Shown in pieces: positions 17,044 to 28,400 of a stretch of 64,000 nucleotides of DNA. The notes beneath the pieces were generated by a model. That model was not told where the DNA came from and ran no database searches. It saw only the letters and a program-made list of their open reading frames with translations. The translations under genes were made by a program, and so were the position numbers. Origin of the DNA: Microbacterium thalli (GTDB taxonomy: Bacteria > Actinomycetota > Actinomycetes > Actinomycetales > Microbacteriaceae); contig NZ_JAQZCH010000001.1 of assembly GCF_028737325.1 (NCBI RefSeq), positions 602,732-666,731 on the forward strand. The letters are read 5' to 3'. Within the stretch, counting starts at the first letter, position 1. Each line of letters opens with the position of its first letter.

Positions 17044-17067
17044 ACAACGCGCTTGGCGACGCGTTGT
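17044..17067. promoter_or_regulatory. Perfect inverted repeat upstream of acyl-CoA oxidase/dehydrogenase gene
   Basis: ACAACGCG (17044-17051) and CGCGTTGT (17060-17067) are exact reverse complements across eight bases. A further ACAACGCG half-site lies at 16999-17006. The position, about 55 bases before the ATG, fits an operator for a TetR- or GntR-type lipid regulator not encoded in the window. A ribosome-site-like AAAGG follows at 17110. Confidence 0.5.
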
Positions 17068-17120
17068 GGAAGTTCTACCGTGAGAAGTACTCCGATCCTT
17101 CCGACGTCGAAAGGCACGTG

Positions 17121-19232
17121 ATGACCGACGCCGCTGTTCGCCCCCAGAAGCCCGCAACCGCAGACCGCACCCCCGCCGGGGGAGCGCCTACCGCGCCCCG
17201 AACCGCCGACGAGGCGCGCGAAGCGCGCATCGACATCGACGCGGTCACCGACATGCTGCTCGGCACCTGGGCGCACACGCGCCGCGAAGCGCGCGAGATG
17301 ATCAAGGACCCCGTGTTCTGGCAGATCCCCGGCGAGCCGATGGCCGAGCACCGCGAGCGCGTCATGGCGCAGCTGCACCTGCTCGCCGAGCGCGGCGCCG
17401 CGGGACGCGGCTACCCGAAGGAGTACGGCGGCGGCGGCGACAACGGCGCGAACCTCGCCGGCTTCCAGGAGCTCGTGCTCGCCGATCCGAGCCTGCAGAT
17501 CAAGTCGGGCGTGCAGTGGGGACTGTTCGGTTCGGCGATCCACCAGCTCGGCACGAAGCCCCACCACGACGCGTGGCTGCGCGACGCGATGGAGATGCGC
17601 CTGCCGGGCGCCTTCGCCATGACCGAGACCGGGCACGGATCGGATGTCGCCGCCATCGGCACCACCGCGACGTACGACCCCGAGACCGAGGAGTTCGTCA
17701 TCCACACGCCCTTCCGTGGCGCATGGAAGGACTACCTGGGCAACGCCGCGGTGCACGGTAAGGCGGCGACCCTGTTCGCCCAACTCATCACGGGCGGCGT
17801 CAACTACGGGGTGCACTGCTTCTTCGTGCCGCTGCGGGACGACGACGGGGCCTTCCTGCCCGGCATCGGCGGCGAGGACGACGGGGTCAAGGGTGGCCTG
17901 AACGGCATCGACAACGGCCGGCTGCACTTCGACCACGTGCGCATCCCGCGCACCAACCTGCTCAACCGCTACGGCGACGTCGCGCCCGACGGCACGTACT
18001 CGTCCGACATCCCGAGCCCGGGGCGCCGCTTCTTCACGATGCTCGGCGCACTCGTGCAGGGTCGCGTCTCGCTCGACGGCTCGGCCACGACCGCGTCCGC
18101 CCTGTCGGAATACATCGCCGTGACCTACGCCAACCAGCGGCGGCAGTTCGACTCGGGCGCCGGCACCGACGAGGTGACCCTGCTCGACTACGGCCGGCAC
18201 CAGCGCCGCCTGCTGCCGCGCATCGCGCAGACCTACGCGCAGTACTTCGCGCACGACGAGCTGCTGCGGGCCTTCGACGGAGTGTTCTCGGGACGCACCG
18301 ACACCCCCGAGGGGCGCGAGAACCTCGAGACGCTCGCGGCCGCGCTCAAACCGCTGTCGACCTGGAACGCCCTCGACACCATCCAGGAGTGCCGCGAGGC
18401 CTGCGGCGGCCAGGGCTTCCTCGCCGAGAACCGGATGGTCGGCCTGCACCACGACCTCGATGTCTACGCGACGTTCGAGGGCGACAACAACGTGCTGCTG
18501 CAGCTGGTCGGCAAGCGGCTGCTGAGCGACTACGCCAAGCGGTTCAAGGGCGCCGACACCGCCGCCCTCGCGAAGTTCGCCGCCGTCTCGACGGCGGGGC
18601 GCGTGTTCCACGGTGCCGGCCTGCGCCAGCTCGGCCAGTCGGTCGCCGACTTCGGGCTGACCGCGCGCTCGGTCGAGCTGGGCCTGCGGGCCGAGCAGCA
18701 GCACGAGCTGCTCACCGGCCGCGTCGAGCAGATGGTCGCCGACATCGCCGCAGCGCTGCGTCCGGCCGCGAAGATGTCGCAGGCCGAAGCGGCCGCGGTG
18801 TTCAACACGCACCAGTCCGAGCTGATCGAGGCCGCCCGGGCCCACGGCGAGCTGCTGCAGTGGGAGGCCTTCGCCGAGGGCATCAAGCGCGTCGAAGACG
18901 ACGGCACGCGCCAGGTGCTCGTCTGGCTGCGCGACCTGTTCGGCCTGACCCTCATCGAGCGGCACCTCGCGTGGTACCTCATCAACGGTCGCCTGTCGGC
19001 GCAGCGCGCCACGGCCGTCAGCCGCTACATCGACCGGCTCTGCGCGCGGCTGCGCCCGCACGCTCAAGATCTCGTCGACGCGTTCGGGTTCGCGCCCGAG
19101 CACGTGCGCGCCCCGATCGCCTCAGGTGTCGAGACGCAGCGGCAGGACGAAGCGCGGGCCTACTACGCCGACCTCGCGGCATCCGGTTCGGCCCCCGTGC
19201 CCGAGAAGTCGGCGACGAAGCGCGAGAAGTGA
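17121..19232 (+). CDS. Acyl-CoA oxidase/dehydrogenase family protein
   Basis: A 703-residue flavoprotein of the acyl-CoA dehydrogenase superfamily in the longer, acyl-CoA-oxidase-like form (ordinary dehydrogenases are about 380-400 residues). MTETGHGSD near 170 and the ACGGQGFLAENRM segment near 427 are FAD/substrate motifs. Glu423 in IQECREACGG aligns with the catalytic base of acyl-CoA oxidases. The expected reaction is alpha,beta-desaturation of acyl-CoA in fatty-acid degradation; whether O2 or an ETF takes the electrons cannot be read from sequence. The start ATG 17121 is chosen for the AAAGG upstream. The gene is monocistronic, with a strong hairpin after its stop and an inverted-repeat operator before it. 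Confidence 0.87.
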   Translation: MTDAAVRPQKPATADRTPAGGAPTAPRTADEAREARIDIDAVTDMLLGTWAHTRREAREMIKDPVFWQIPGEPMAEHRERVMAQLHLLAERGAAGRGYPKEYGGGGDNGANLAGFQELVLADPSLQIKSGVQWGLFGSAIHQLGTKPHHDAWLRDAMEMRLPGAFAMTETGHGSDVAAIGTTATYDPETEEFVIHTPFRGAWKDYLGNAAVHGKAATLFAQLITGGVNYGVHCFFVPLRDDDGAFLPGIGGEDDGVKGGLNGIDNGRLHFDHVRIPRTNLLNRYGDVAPDGTYSSDIPSPGRRFFTMLGALVQGRVSLDGSATTASALSEYIAVTYANQRRQFDSGAGTDEVTLLDYGRHQRRLLPRIAQTYAQYFAHDELLRAFDGVFSGRTDTPEGRENLETLAAALKPLSTWNALDTIQECREACGGQGFLAENRMVGLHHDLDVYATFEGDNNVLLQLVGKRLLSDYAKRFKGADTAALAKFAAVSTAGRVFHGAGLRQLGQSVADFGLTARSVELGLRAEQQHELLTGRVEQMVADIAAALRPAAKMSQAEAAAVFNTHQSELIEAARAHGELLQWEAFAEGIKRVEDDGTRQVLVWLRDLFGLTLIERHLAWYLINGRLSAQRATAVSRYIDRLCARLRPHAQDLVDAFGFAPEHVRAPIASGVETQRQDEARAYYADLAASGSAPVPEKSATKREK

Positions 19233-19237
19233 CGCAC

Positions 19238-19267
19238 GCTGCCCCGGCGGATGCCCGCCGGGGCAGC
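19238..19267 (+). terminator. Strong GC hairpin after acyl-CoA oxidase/dehydrogenase gene
   Basis: A perfect 13-bp stem, GCTGCCCCGGCGG (19238-19250) against CCGCCGGGGCAGC (19255-19267), has a four-base loop. The outer CGCAC/GTGCG pair can extend it with a bulge. No T-run follows, as is common for actinobacterial terminators. Confidence 0.75.
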
Positions 19268-19292
19268 GCTGTGCGTTGTCGGCGGGCCTCGC

Positions 19293-19298
19293 TAGCCT
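19293..19298 (+). promoter_or_regulatory. Candidate -10 element of leaderless tag gene
   Basis: TAGCCT is followed by six bases and the ATG at 19305, directly after the upstream terminator hairpin. Confidence 0.55.
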
Positions 19299-19304
19299 GA
19301 CCTC

Positions 19305-19919
19305 ATGGCGCACGACCTGATCATCGGACCCGATGGCCTCGCGCGCTGCGGCTGGATCGGCGACGACGCCGAGTACCGGCGCTATCACGACGAGGAGTGG
19401 GGTCGCCCCTTGCACGGCGACCGCGCGCTGTTCGAGAAGATGAGCCTCGAGGGGTTCCAGGCCGGTCTCAGCTGGATCACCATCCTGCGCAAGCGCCCCC
19501 GCTTCCGCGAGGTGTTCGCCGAGTTCGTCCCCGCGCGGGTGGCCGCCTTCGGCCCGGGCGACGTCGAGACGCTGATGCAGGATGCCGGCATCATCCGCAA
19601 TCGCAACAAGATCGAGGCGACGATCGGCAACGCCCGCCTGCTGCTCGACACTCCGGAGGGCGAGCTCGATCGCCTCATGTGGTCGTTCGCGCCGTCGGGC
19701 CCGCGCACCCGGCCCGCCACGCTGGCCGATGTGCCGGCGGTCACGGCGGAGTCGGCGGCGATGAGCGCGGCCTTGCGGAAGCGCGGCTTCCGCTTCGTCG
19801 GGCCGACGACGATGTACGCGCTCATGCAGTCCGCCGGCATGGTGGACGACCATCTCGCCGGCTGCCATCGAGCCGCGACGCCCGCCGCCGCCGTGCGGCA
19901 CGACACAACCGACAGCTGA
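19305..19919 (+). CDS. tag: DNA-3-methyladenine glycosylase I
   Basis: A 204-residue helix-hairpin-helix-type glycosylase that removes 3-methyladenine from alkylated DNA. Family features are CGWIGDDAEYRRYHDEEWG at the N-terminus (zinc-ligand Cys15), the LFEKMSLEGFQAGLSWITIL helix, the GIIRNRNKIEA hairpin region and GFRFVGPTTMYALMQSAGMVDDH at the C-terminus, with the other zinc-ligand residues in the final HLAGCHR. Length matches E. coli Tag (187) plus a short tail. Transcription is probably leaderless. The UvrA-like gene follows after only 11 bases, making a two-gene DNA-damage unit. Confidence 0.95.
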   Translation: MAHDLIIGPDGLARCGWIGDDAEYRRYHDEEWGRPLHGDRALFEKMSLEGFQAGLSWITILRKRPRFREVFAEFVPARVAAFGPGDVETLMQDAGIIRNRNKIEATIGNARLLLDTPEGELDRLMWSFAPSGPRTRPATLADVPAVTAESAAMSAALRKRGFRFVGPTTMYALMQSAGMVDDHLAGCHRAATPAAAVRHDTTDS

Positions 19920-19930
19920 AGGGGGAGAGC

Positions 19931-22288
19931 ATGTCCGCAGCACCCGAAGGGCACGTGGCCGATTCGCACGAGGTGATCCGCGTGCGGGGCGCTCGCGAGA
20001 ACAACCTCACGGGCGTCGATGTCGACATCCCCAAACGCCGTCTCACGGTGTTCACCGGCGTCAGCGGATCCGGCAAGTCGTCGCTGGTCTTCGGCACCAT
20101 CGCGGCCGAGTCGCGCCGCCTCATCAACGAGACCTACCCCACCTTCGTGCAGCAGTTCATGCCGCAGCTCGGGCGCCCAGAGGTCGACGCGCTCGAGAAC
20201 ATCAGCCCCGCGATCATCGTCGACCAGGAGCGGATGGGGGCCAACGCCCGGTCGACGGTCGGAACGGCGACCGATGTGCACGCGATGCTGCGCATCCTCT
20301 TCAGCCGGCTCGGGCACCCGTTCGTCGGCTCGCCCCAGGCGTTCTCGTTCAACGTCCCGTCGGTGTCGGGCTCGGGAGCGGTCACCGTCGCCGTGGGAGC
20401 CGACGCGGGGCGCGAGGAGCGACGCTCGTTCCAGATCACCGGCGGGATGTGCCCGCGGTGCGAGGGCCTCGGCGAGGTCAGCGACATCGACCTCGACGAG
20501 CTCTTCGATCGCAGCAAGTCGCTCGCCGAGGGGGCGATCACGATCCCGGGCTACAACGTCGACGGGTGGATGGTCCGCGGGTTCACCGAGTCGGGCTTCC
20601 TCGACCCCGACAAGCCGATCGCCCGGTACACCGAGCAGGAGGTGCAGGACTTCCTCTACCGCGAGCCGACGAAGGTACGCATTCAGAGCATGAACATGAC
20701 CTACGAGGGGCTCGTCCCGAAGGTCACGAAGTCGATGCTGCAGAAGGACCGCGACAGCTTGCAGCCGCACGTGCGCGCGTTCGTCGACCGCGCCGTGAAA
20801 TTCATGCCGTGCCCGGAATGCGACGGCACCCGCTTGAACGCCGGAGCCCGTTCGTCGCTTATCGGCGGCGTGAGCATCGCCGATGCGGCGGCGATGCAGA
20901 TCACCGACCTGGCCGTCTGGCTCGATGAGGTCGACGACCCGTCGGTCGCTCCGCTGCTGGCGGGCCTGCGCCACACCGTGCGATCGTTCATCGACATCGG
21001 TCTGGGGTACCTGTCGCTCGATCGCTCCTCGGGCACCCTGTCGGGCGGCGAGGCGCAGCGCACGAAGATGATCCGGCACCTGGGGTCGAGCCTGACCGAC
21101 GTCACCTACGTCTTCGACGAACCGACCGCGGGGCTGCATCCGCACGACATCCAACGGATGAACGCGCTGCTGCGCGGTCTGCGCGACAAGGGCAACACGG
21201 TGCTGGTGGTCGAGCACAAGCCCGAGGTCATCGCGATCGCCGACCACGTGATCGATTTGGGTCCCGGCGCCGGCCGCCACGGCGGGCGGCTGGAGTTCAG
21301 CGGGGATGTCGCCGGCCTGCGGGCCTCCGGCACCCTGACGGGCCGCCACCTCGACCATCGCGCGGCGGTGAAGCCGTCGGTCCGCAGCGCCACGGGCACG
21401 GTGGAGATCCGCGGGGCGTCGCAGCACAACCTGCGCGACGTCGACGTCGACATCCCCCTCGGCGTGCTGACGGTGGTGACGGGTGTGGCCGGTTCGGGCA
21501 AATCGTCGCTCATCCACGGCAACCTCAGCGGTCGCGACGGGGTCGTCGTCGTCGACCAGTCGCCCATCAAGGGCAACCGCCGCAGCAGCCCCGCGACCTA
21601 CACCGGTCTGCTCGACACCATCCGCTCGGCGTTCGCGAAGGCGAACGGCGTGAAGCCCGCGTTGTTCAGCGCCAACTCGCAGGGCGCCTGCCCCGCGTGC
21701 TCGGGGCTCGGGGTGATCGTCACCAAGCTCGGCATCTCGGCGTCGGTCGAGACCGTCTGCGACCTCTGCGAGGGCACCGGGTTCAACGACGAGGTGCTCG
21801 CCTACACCCTCGACGGACGCAACATCGCCGAGGTGCTCGCCTTCAGCGCCGCCGAGGCCGCCGATTTCTTCACCCGCGGGCCGGCCCATGCCACCCTTGC
21901 GCGACTCATCGACGTCGGGCTCGGCTACATCACCCTCGGACAGGCGCTCAACACCCTCTCGGGAGGCGAGCGACAGCGGCTCAAGCTCGCGATCTCGATG
22001 GCGGGCAGCGGCGCGATCTACGTGCTCGACGAGCCGACCACCGGACTGCACCTGGCCGATGTCGACAATCTGCTCGCGCTGCTCGACCGGCTCGTCGATG
22101 CGGGCAACTCGGTCGTGGTCATCGAGCATCATCAGGCGGTCATGGCCCACGCCGACTGGATCATCGACGTCGGGCCGGGGGCGGGGCGCGAGGGCGGCAC
22201 GGTCGTGTTCACGGGGCCGCCGAGCGACCTCGTCGCCAGCGGTGACACCCTCACCGCGCAGCACCTGCGCCAGTACCTCGGGCGCTGA
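19931..22288 (+). CDS. Short UvrA-like excinuclease ATPase (UvrA2/DrrC type)
   Basis: A 785-residue tandem ABC ATPase of the UvrA family, shorter than classical UvrA (about 940). The two ATPase modules have Walker A GVSGSGKSS and GVAGSGKSS, signatures LSGGEAQR and LSGGERQRLK, and Walker B FDEPTAGLHPHD and LDEPTTGLHLAD. CxxC zinc modules are present (CPRCEGLG, CPECDGT, CPACSGLG, CDLCEGTG). The missing length corresponds to the UvrB-interaction region, as in UvrA2/DrrC-type proteins tied to DNA-damage tolerance or drug resistance. ATG 19931 has GGGGGAG upstream and follows tag by 11 bases. The frame is open further upstream but only as shadow of tag. Confidence 0.9.
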   Translation: MSAAPEGHVADSHEVIRVRGARENNLTGVDVDIPKRRLTVFTGVSGSGKSSLVFGTIAAESRRLINETYPTFVQQFMPQLGRPEVDALENISPAIIVDQERMGANARSTVGTATDVHAMLRILFSRLGHPFVGSPQAFSFNVPSVSGSGAVTVAVGADAGREERRSFQITGGMCPRCEGLGEVSDIDLDELFDRSKSLAEGAITIPGYNVDGWMVRGFTESGFLDPDKPIARYTEQEVQDFLYREPTKVRIQSMNMTYEGLVPKVTKSMLQKDRDSLQPHVRAFVDRAVKFMPCPECDGTRLNAGARSSLIGGVSIADAAAMQITDLAVWLDEVDDPSVAPLLAGLRHTVRSFIDIGLGYLSLDRSSGTLSGGEAQRTKMIRHLGSSLTDVTYVFDEPTAGLHPHDIQRMNALLRGLRDKGNTVLVVEHKPEVIAIADHVIDLGPGAGRHGGRLEFSGDVAGLRASGTLTGRHLDHRAAVKPSVRSATGTVEIRGASQHNLRDVDVDIPLGVLTVVTGVAGSGKSSLIHGNLSGRDGVVVVDQSPIKGNRRSSPATYTGLLDTIRSAFAKANGVKPALFSANSQGACPACSGLGVIVTKLGISASVETVCDLCEGTGFNDEVLAYTLDGRNIAEVLAFSAAEAADFFTRGPAHATLARLIDVGLGYITLGQALNTLSGGERQRLKLAISMAGSGAIYVLDEPTTGLHLADVDNLLALLDRLVDAGNSVVVIEHHQAVMAHADWIIDVGPGAGREGGTVVFTGPPSDLVASGDTLTAQHLRQYLGR

Positions 22289-22328
22289 TCCGCGCGGGCG
22301 CGACATGCACAGACGAGCAGTCGGTGCA

Positions 22329-22348
22329 CATGGGGAGAACTCCCCATG
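22329..22348. promoter_or_regulatory. Perfect 20-base palindrome upstream of the large surface-protein gene
   Basis: CATGGGGAGAACTCCCCATG has two exact 8-base arms around GAAC. It lies 110 bases before the ATG of the giant Ig/FN3 gene and 40 bases after the UvrA-like stop. There is no T-run, so it could be an operator or a terminator hairpin. An AT-rich patch and a TGCCA/TGGCA pair just downstream suggest promoter activity here. Confidence 0.5.
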
Positions 22349-22457
22349 CCAACGGACAAAAATGGCACCTCTCCTGGCATAAGGTGGTCGCAGTCCAACC
22401 AGCGCCCGGTTCCTCGTCCGGTGCGATGACCGACGCCTGCGGGGGGAGCCGAGACCG

Positions 22458-25400
22458 ATGAAGTCGACCGCCTGGCTTCGAGCGCGTCCTCGTACCCTCG
22501 TCTCCGCCGGCATCGTCACGATCGCCGCCCTGACGATCGGCACGCTCGCCGTCGCCTACGAGGGCGAGCCGACGACCGAGGTCGACTTGCACGACGGCGG
22601 CGTCTGGGTCACGAAGCAGTCGAGCCTGCTCGTCGGCCACTACAACAACGAGTCGCGGGTGCTCGACGGCAGCCTGCGCACGACCGCCGCCGACTACGAC
22701 GTCCTGCAGGCGGGCGCGCGGGTCATCGTCGTCGACGCCGACGGATCGGCCATGTCGGCCGTCGACCCCGCGAAGGTCGTGCTCTCGGGTACCGCCGAGG
22801 TGCAGCCGGGCGCCGAGATCGCCCTCGGCTCCGACACCGTCTCCGTACTCGATGCCGCGGGCGACCTGCGCACCGTGCAGTTCGCCGGTGTCAACGGCTT
22901 CAGCTTCGAGGGCAACGAGCCCATCGCCGAGCTCGGCGAGAACGCCACCGCCACGGTCGGCACCGACGGCACGGTGTACGCCGCGTCCGCCGAGGGAGCC
23001 TCGCTATACGCGTACGCGCCGATCGGCGACGGAACGGTCGCCCAGACCGCCGAACGCCGGCTCGACGGCATCCAGGCGGAGCACGCCCTGACGATCACGT
23101 CGCTCGGACGCACGCCGTACGTGCTCGACGAGGAGACCTCCGTCCTCTACGGCGGCGACGGTTCACAGACGACGCTGCCAGCGGATGCCGTGCTGCAGCG
23201 TCCCTCGAACGGTGCCGACGCCCTGACCGTCAGCACGCCGACCGCGCTGCTGAAGGTGAGCCCCGGCGGCGCGATCGCGACGGTCGAAGCCGGCGGCGAA
23301 GGCGTCGCGGCGGTGCCGGTCTCGGTGGGCGGCTGCTCGTACGGCGCATGGTCGGGCTCGGGCATGTTCGTGCGCGACTGCGTCGACGACGCCGACGACG
23401 TCGTGCAGCAGATCGAGGGCATCGACCCCGCGGCCCGGCTCGAGTTCCGCGTCAACCGCGACGTCGTCGTGCTCAACGACGTGTTCGGCGGCGCCGCCTG
23501 GCTCGCGAGCGAGAACATGCAGCGCGTCGACAACTGGACCGACATCACCCCGCCGGAGGGCACGGGCGACGAGGAGCAGGAGACGACGGAGGAGACCGTC
23601 GAGACCGCCCTGCCCGAGCGCACCGACCAGAACACCCCGCCCATCGCGGTCGACGACGCGTTCGGCGTCCGCCCGGGGCGGACGACCGTGCTGCCGGTGC
23701 TCTTCAACGACACCGACGCCGATGGCGACGTGCTCGTCGCCGAGGCGAACAACGACCCGGCGTTCGGCGAGATCTCGCAGATCCAGAACGGCGGGGCGCT
23801 GCAGATCGCCGTGCCCGAGGACGCCTCCGGGACGACGTCGTTCGCCTATACCGCGACCGACGGCCGCGGCGGCGAGGCTTCGGCGACGGTGAGTCTGACC
23901 GTCCGTGACGACGACGAGAACTCGCCTCCGGTGCAGCAGCGCGTCACCCCCGTCACTGTCGAGGCCGGCGGCACGGCGTCGTACAACGTGCTGACGGAGT
24001 GGATCGACCCGGACGGCGACGACATCTTCCTCAAGTCGGTGCAGGTCGACGGCGGCGACGAGGCCGACTTCACCTCGGACGGCCAGGTGACCTACCGCGC
24101 CATCGGCGCCGTGCAGGGCCGGAAGGACGTCCCGGTCGTCGTCTCGGACGGCACCGACGACGGAGCGGGCGTGCTGCGCATCGACGTCCGCCCGCCCGGA
24201 ACGACGCTGCCCGTCACGAACGCCGACCACGTCGTGACCCGCGTGGGTCAGGCCGTGACGGTCTCGCCGCTCGCCAACGACACCAGCGCCGGGCGCGAGC
24301 CGCTGCGGCTGACCCGCGTCGACGAGGTCGAGGGCGCGACCATCCAGCCCGACTTCACGGAGCAGACGTTCACGTTCACCTCGGACGCCGTCAACACCTA
24401 CTACGTCGACTACCTCGTCTCGGCGGGGCCGAACAGCGTTCCCGGGCTCGTCCGCGTCGACGTCCTGCCCGCCGCCGACACGAGCCTGCCGCCGGTCGCC
24501 GTCCGCGACGTCGCGCTGCTGCCCACCGGCGGCGACGTGCTCGTGAACGTCCTGGGCAACGACACCGATCCCGCCGGCGGCATCCTCGTCGTCCAGTCGG
24601 TGACGGCCGAAGCAGGCAGCGGCGTCAACGCCGCCGTCCTCGGGCACGAGACGGTCCGCATCACCGACCAGGGGTCGCTCAGCCAGCAGGCACGCGTGTC
24701 GTACACGATCTCGAACGGCGAGCAGTCGGCGAGCGGCGAGATCGTCGTCATCCCGATCCCCGCCCCCGACCGGCTGCGGCCGCCCGTGGTCAACAACGAC
24801 ACCGCGGTCGTCCGCGCGGGGGATGTCGTCACGATCGACGTCCTCGCGAACGACTCGCACCCCAACGGCGACACCCTGCACGTCGCGCCCGATCTGGTGC
24901 CGCCGCTGATCGACGAAGCCGACGGTCAGGTCTTCGTGTCGGAGGACAAGCTGCGGTTCCGCGCGGGTGCCGAGGCGAAGACGGTCAACGCCACGTACGA
25001 GGCGGTCGACAGCTCCGGCCAGCGCGCCGGCGCCTACGTCACGATCCAGATCCTGCCGCGCCAGGACGACGCCAACGCCGCACCGCGTCCGCGCGACCTG
25101 ACGGCGCGCACCCTCAGCGGATCGAAGGTCACCATCCCGGTGCCGCTCGACGGCATCGACGAGGACGGCGACTCCGTCGAGCTCATCGGCATCGCCAGCT
25201 CGCCGGGCAAGGGCCGCATCGTCGAGACCGGCTCGAACACCTTCGTCTACGAGGCGTTCGACACGAGCGTCGGGTCCGACTCGTTCACGTATCGCGTCCG
25301 CGATCGCCTGGGCAAAGAGGGCACCGCCCGCATCCAGGTCGGCATCGCGCCGCCCGAGGCGACGAACCAGGCGCCCTACGCCGTGAAGGACTCGGTCGTC

Positions 25401-28400
25401 ATGCGTCCGGGGCGTCAGGTGGCGCTCTCGGTGCTTGAGAACGATTCCGACCCCGACGGCGACCAGTTCGGGTTCGCCGCGGACGCGCTCGAGATCCCCG
25501 ACGTCGACGGGCTCGACGCCGAGGTGTCGGGCGAGCAGATCATCATCACGTCTCCCGACGTGCCGATGAACACCAGCATCCAGTACACGATCGAGGACGC
25601 GCGGGGCCTCACCGCGACCGCCCCGGTGCAGATCACCGTCGAAGAGGACGTACCGCTGCAGCGGCCGATCGCCCGCGACGATCGGGTACGGGCCGAGGAC
25701 GTCGACGAGAACGGCGTGGCCGAGGTCCCCGTGCTCGACAACGACGACGACCCCGACGGCACGCGCGCGGCACTCGGTGTGACGCTCGGCGAGGGCGGCG
25801 AGAACGCGACCCTGCGCGCCAACGGCACCGTCTCGGTGCAGCTGACCGATCAGCGCCAGCTCATCACCTACTTCATCACCGACGAGGACGGGCTGACCGC
25901 CGCGGCGTTCATCCACGTCCCCTCGCTGAACGAGCTGCCCCCCAGCCTCATCACGACCGAGGGCCTCGTCGTGCAGAGCGGCGAGACCGTCGAGCTGCCG
26001 CTCGTCGAGTACGTCAAGGCCTCCGGTGGCCGCGACGTCGTCGTGACCGAGGCCGAGAAGGTCACGGCCGCCCACGCCGACGGAGCCTCGCTCGTCAAGG
26101 ACGAGCGCACGCTGGTCTACACCTCGGCGGCCGACTACTTCGGCCAGGACGCGCTGACCTTCGAGGTCACCGACGGCACGGGTCCCGACGATCCCGAGGG
26201 CCGCAAGGCGACGCTGATGATCCCCATCACCGTCACGCCGCCCGACAACCGTCCGCCGACGATGATCGGCGCCGAGATGCAGGTCGCCCAGGGCGAGGAC
26301 GCCCAGACGCTCGACCTCCGCGCGCTCGCGACCGATCCCGACCCCGACGACGCCGACGCGCTGCGCTTCGCCCTCGTGGGCTCCGCTCCCGACGGGCTGA
26401 CCGCCGGCGTGGACGGCTCCGTGCTGTCGGTCTCGGCCGACTCCGATCTCGCCAAGGGCACGACGCTGCCGGTCCGCGTCAGCGTCACCGACGGCGAGAC
26501 CGAGCCCGTCGAGGCCGCGATCACCGTGACCGTCACCGCCTCGTCGCGGCCGCTCGCCACGGCGAACGACGACGTCATCGACCAGGCCGACCAAGGCGCG
26601 ACCGTCTCGGTGCCCGTGCTCGACAACGACGTCAACCCCTTCCCCGGTGAGCCGCTGACCGTCGTCGGCGCGTTCACCGAGACATCGGGAGCCAACGCGG
26701 TCGTCGCGGGCAACAGCGTCCAGGTGACCAGTCGCGACGACTTCGTCGGGACGCTCGTCGTGCGCTACCGGATCGCGGATGCCACGGGCGACCCCGACCG
26801 CGAGGTGGAAGGCCACATCCGCATCACGGTGCAGGGCCGCCCCGACGCCCCGGGCAAGCCGACGGTCACGAGTGTCGAGAGCCGAACCGTCGTGATGTCG
26901 TGGTCGCCGCCGATCGACAACGGCGCGTCCATCACCGGCTACAGCGTGCGTTCGACCTCGGGCGGCTACGCGAAGGAGTGCCGTTCGACGACGTGCACGC
27001 TCGACGGCCTGACGAACAACGTCGAGTACAACTTCGTCGTCACCGCGACCAACCGCGTCGGCGAGTCGGACCCGTCGCTGCCGTCCGAGACCGCTCGGCC
27101 CGACCAGCGGCCCGAGACGCCGAACCCGCCGAACCTGGCGTTCGGCGACCGCAGCCTCGACGTGTCATGGGCGGTGCCGCGCACCGAGGGCTCGCCGGTC
27201 GAGAGCTACAGCCTGCAGATCTCGCCCGCTCCGCCCTCGGGCGTCGCGGAGAAGACCGGCGTGACCGGCACCTCCATCACGTGGGACGGGCTGCAGAACG
27301 GCATCTCGTACCAGGTGCGCGTCCGCGCCCACAACCGTGCCCCCGAGCCGTCGAGCTGGAGCGTGTGGTCGCAGTCGATGGTCCCGGCGGGCCGTCCCGA
27401 TGCTCCCGCCGCGCCGACGACGCAGCGCATCGATTCGGTCGGGGCGCGCTCGCAGATGCAGGTCAACTGGGCCAAGCCCAATGACAACGGCGACGCGGTC
27501 GCCGGCTACCAGCTGCAGGTGCGCCGCGGCGGCGCCGTCGTCAACACCATCGACGTGCCGGCCGGGCAGACGAGCCAGGCGGTGACGGTCGACACCTCCA
27601 CCACCGACTACACGTTCATCGTGCGCGCGCAGAACAAGGCGGGCTGGGGTGACTGGAGTGGGGCCTCGGCGCCACGCCGCGCCTTCACGCCGCCGGGCGC
27701 TCCGACCGGCGTCGCGGCCGCGGAAGGCGACAACCGCGTCACCGTGTCGTGGGCGGCGGGTCCGCTCAACGGCGCGAACCCCGGCGAGGTCGCGTACCAG
27801 TACTCCGTCAACAACGGCGGCTGGCGCTCGGACTGGGTGTCGGGCGGCAACGGCGGTTCGGGAACGATCGGCAACGGACAGGTCAACAACAACGGCGCCT
27901 ACTCCGTCCGCGTCCGCGCCGTCGCGACGGCCGACGGCTCGCGCTACGAGGGCGAGCCCTCGGGGGCGTCGAACCAGGTCGCGCCGTACGGTCAGATCGG
28001 CAACCCCTCCGCCAACGCGACGCGCGACGGCAACCGGGTGACGCTGTCGTGGAGCTCGCCGGCACGGAACGGCCGCGACATCACCACCGAGATCCGGGTC
28101 AACGGCGGCGGCTGGCAGCGCGTGGCTGCGCAGGGCTCGAACTCGCAGGGCGATGTGGGCTACAGCAACACGCAGACGATCGAGGTCCGCACGTCGGCCG
28201 CCGGCAGCAACACGACCTCGGCATCCGCGTCCGTCCGCACCCCCGACGCCCCGCCGCCCCCGAAGCCGCGCGCGTACCTGACCAAGGGGTCACCGGTCGG
28301 CGGTTGCGTCAACGGGTGCTACTACTTCGTCATCAACACCGAGAACTTCCCGGCGGGCAGCTACCAGGTCGACTGCATCAGCAACGGCCGGGCGTTCAAC

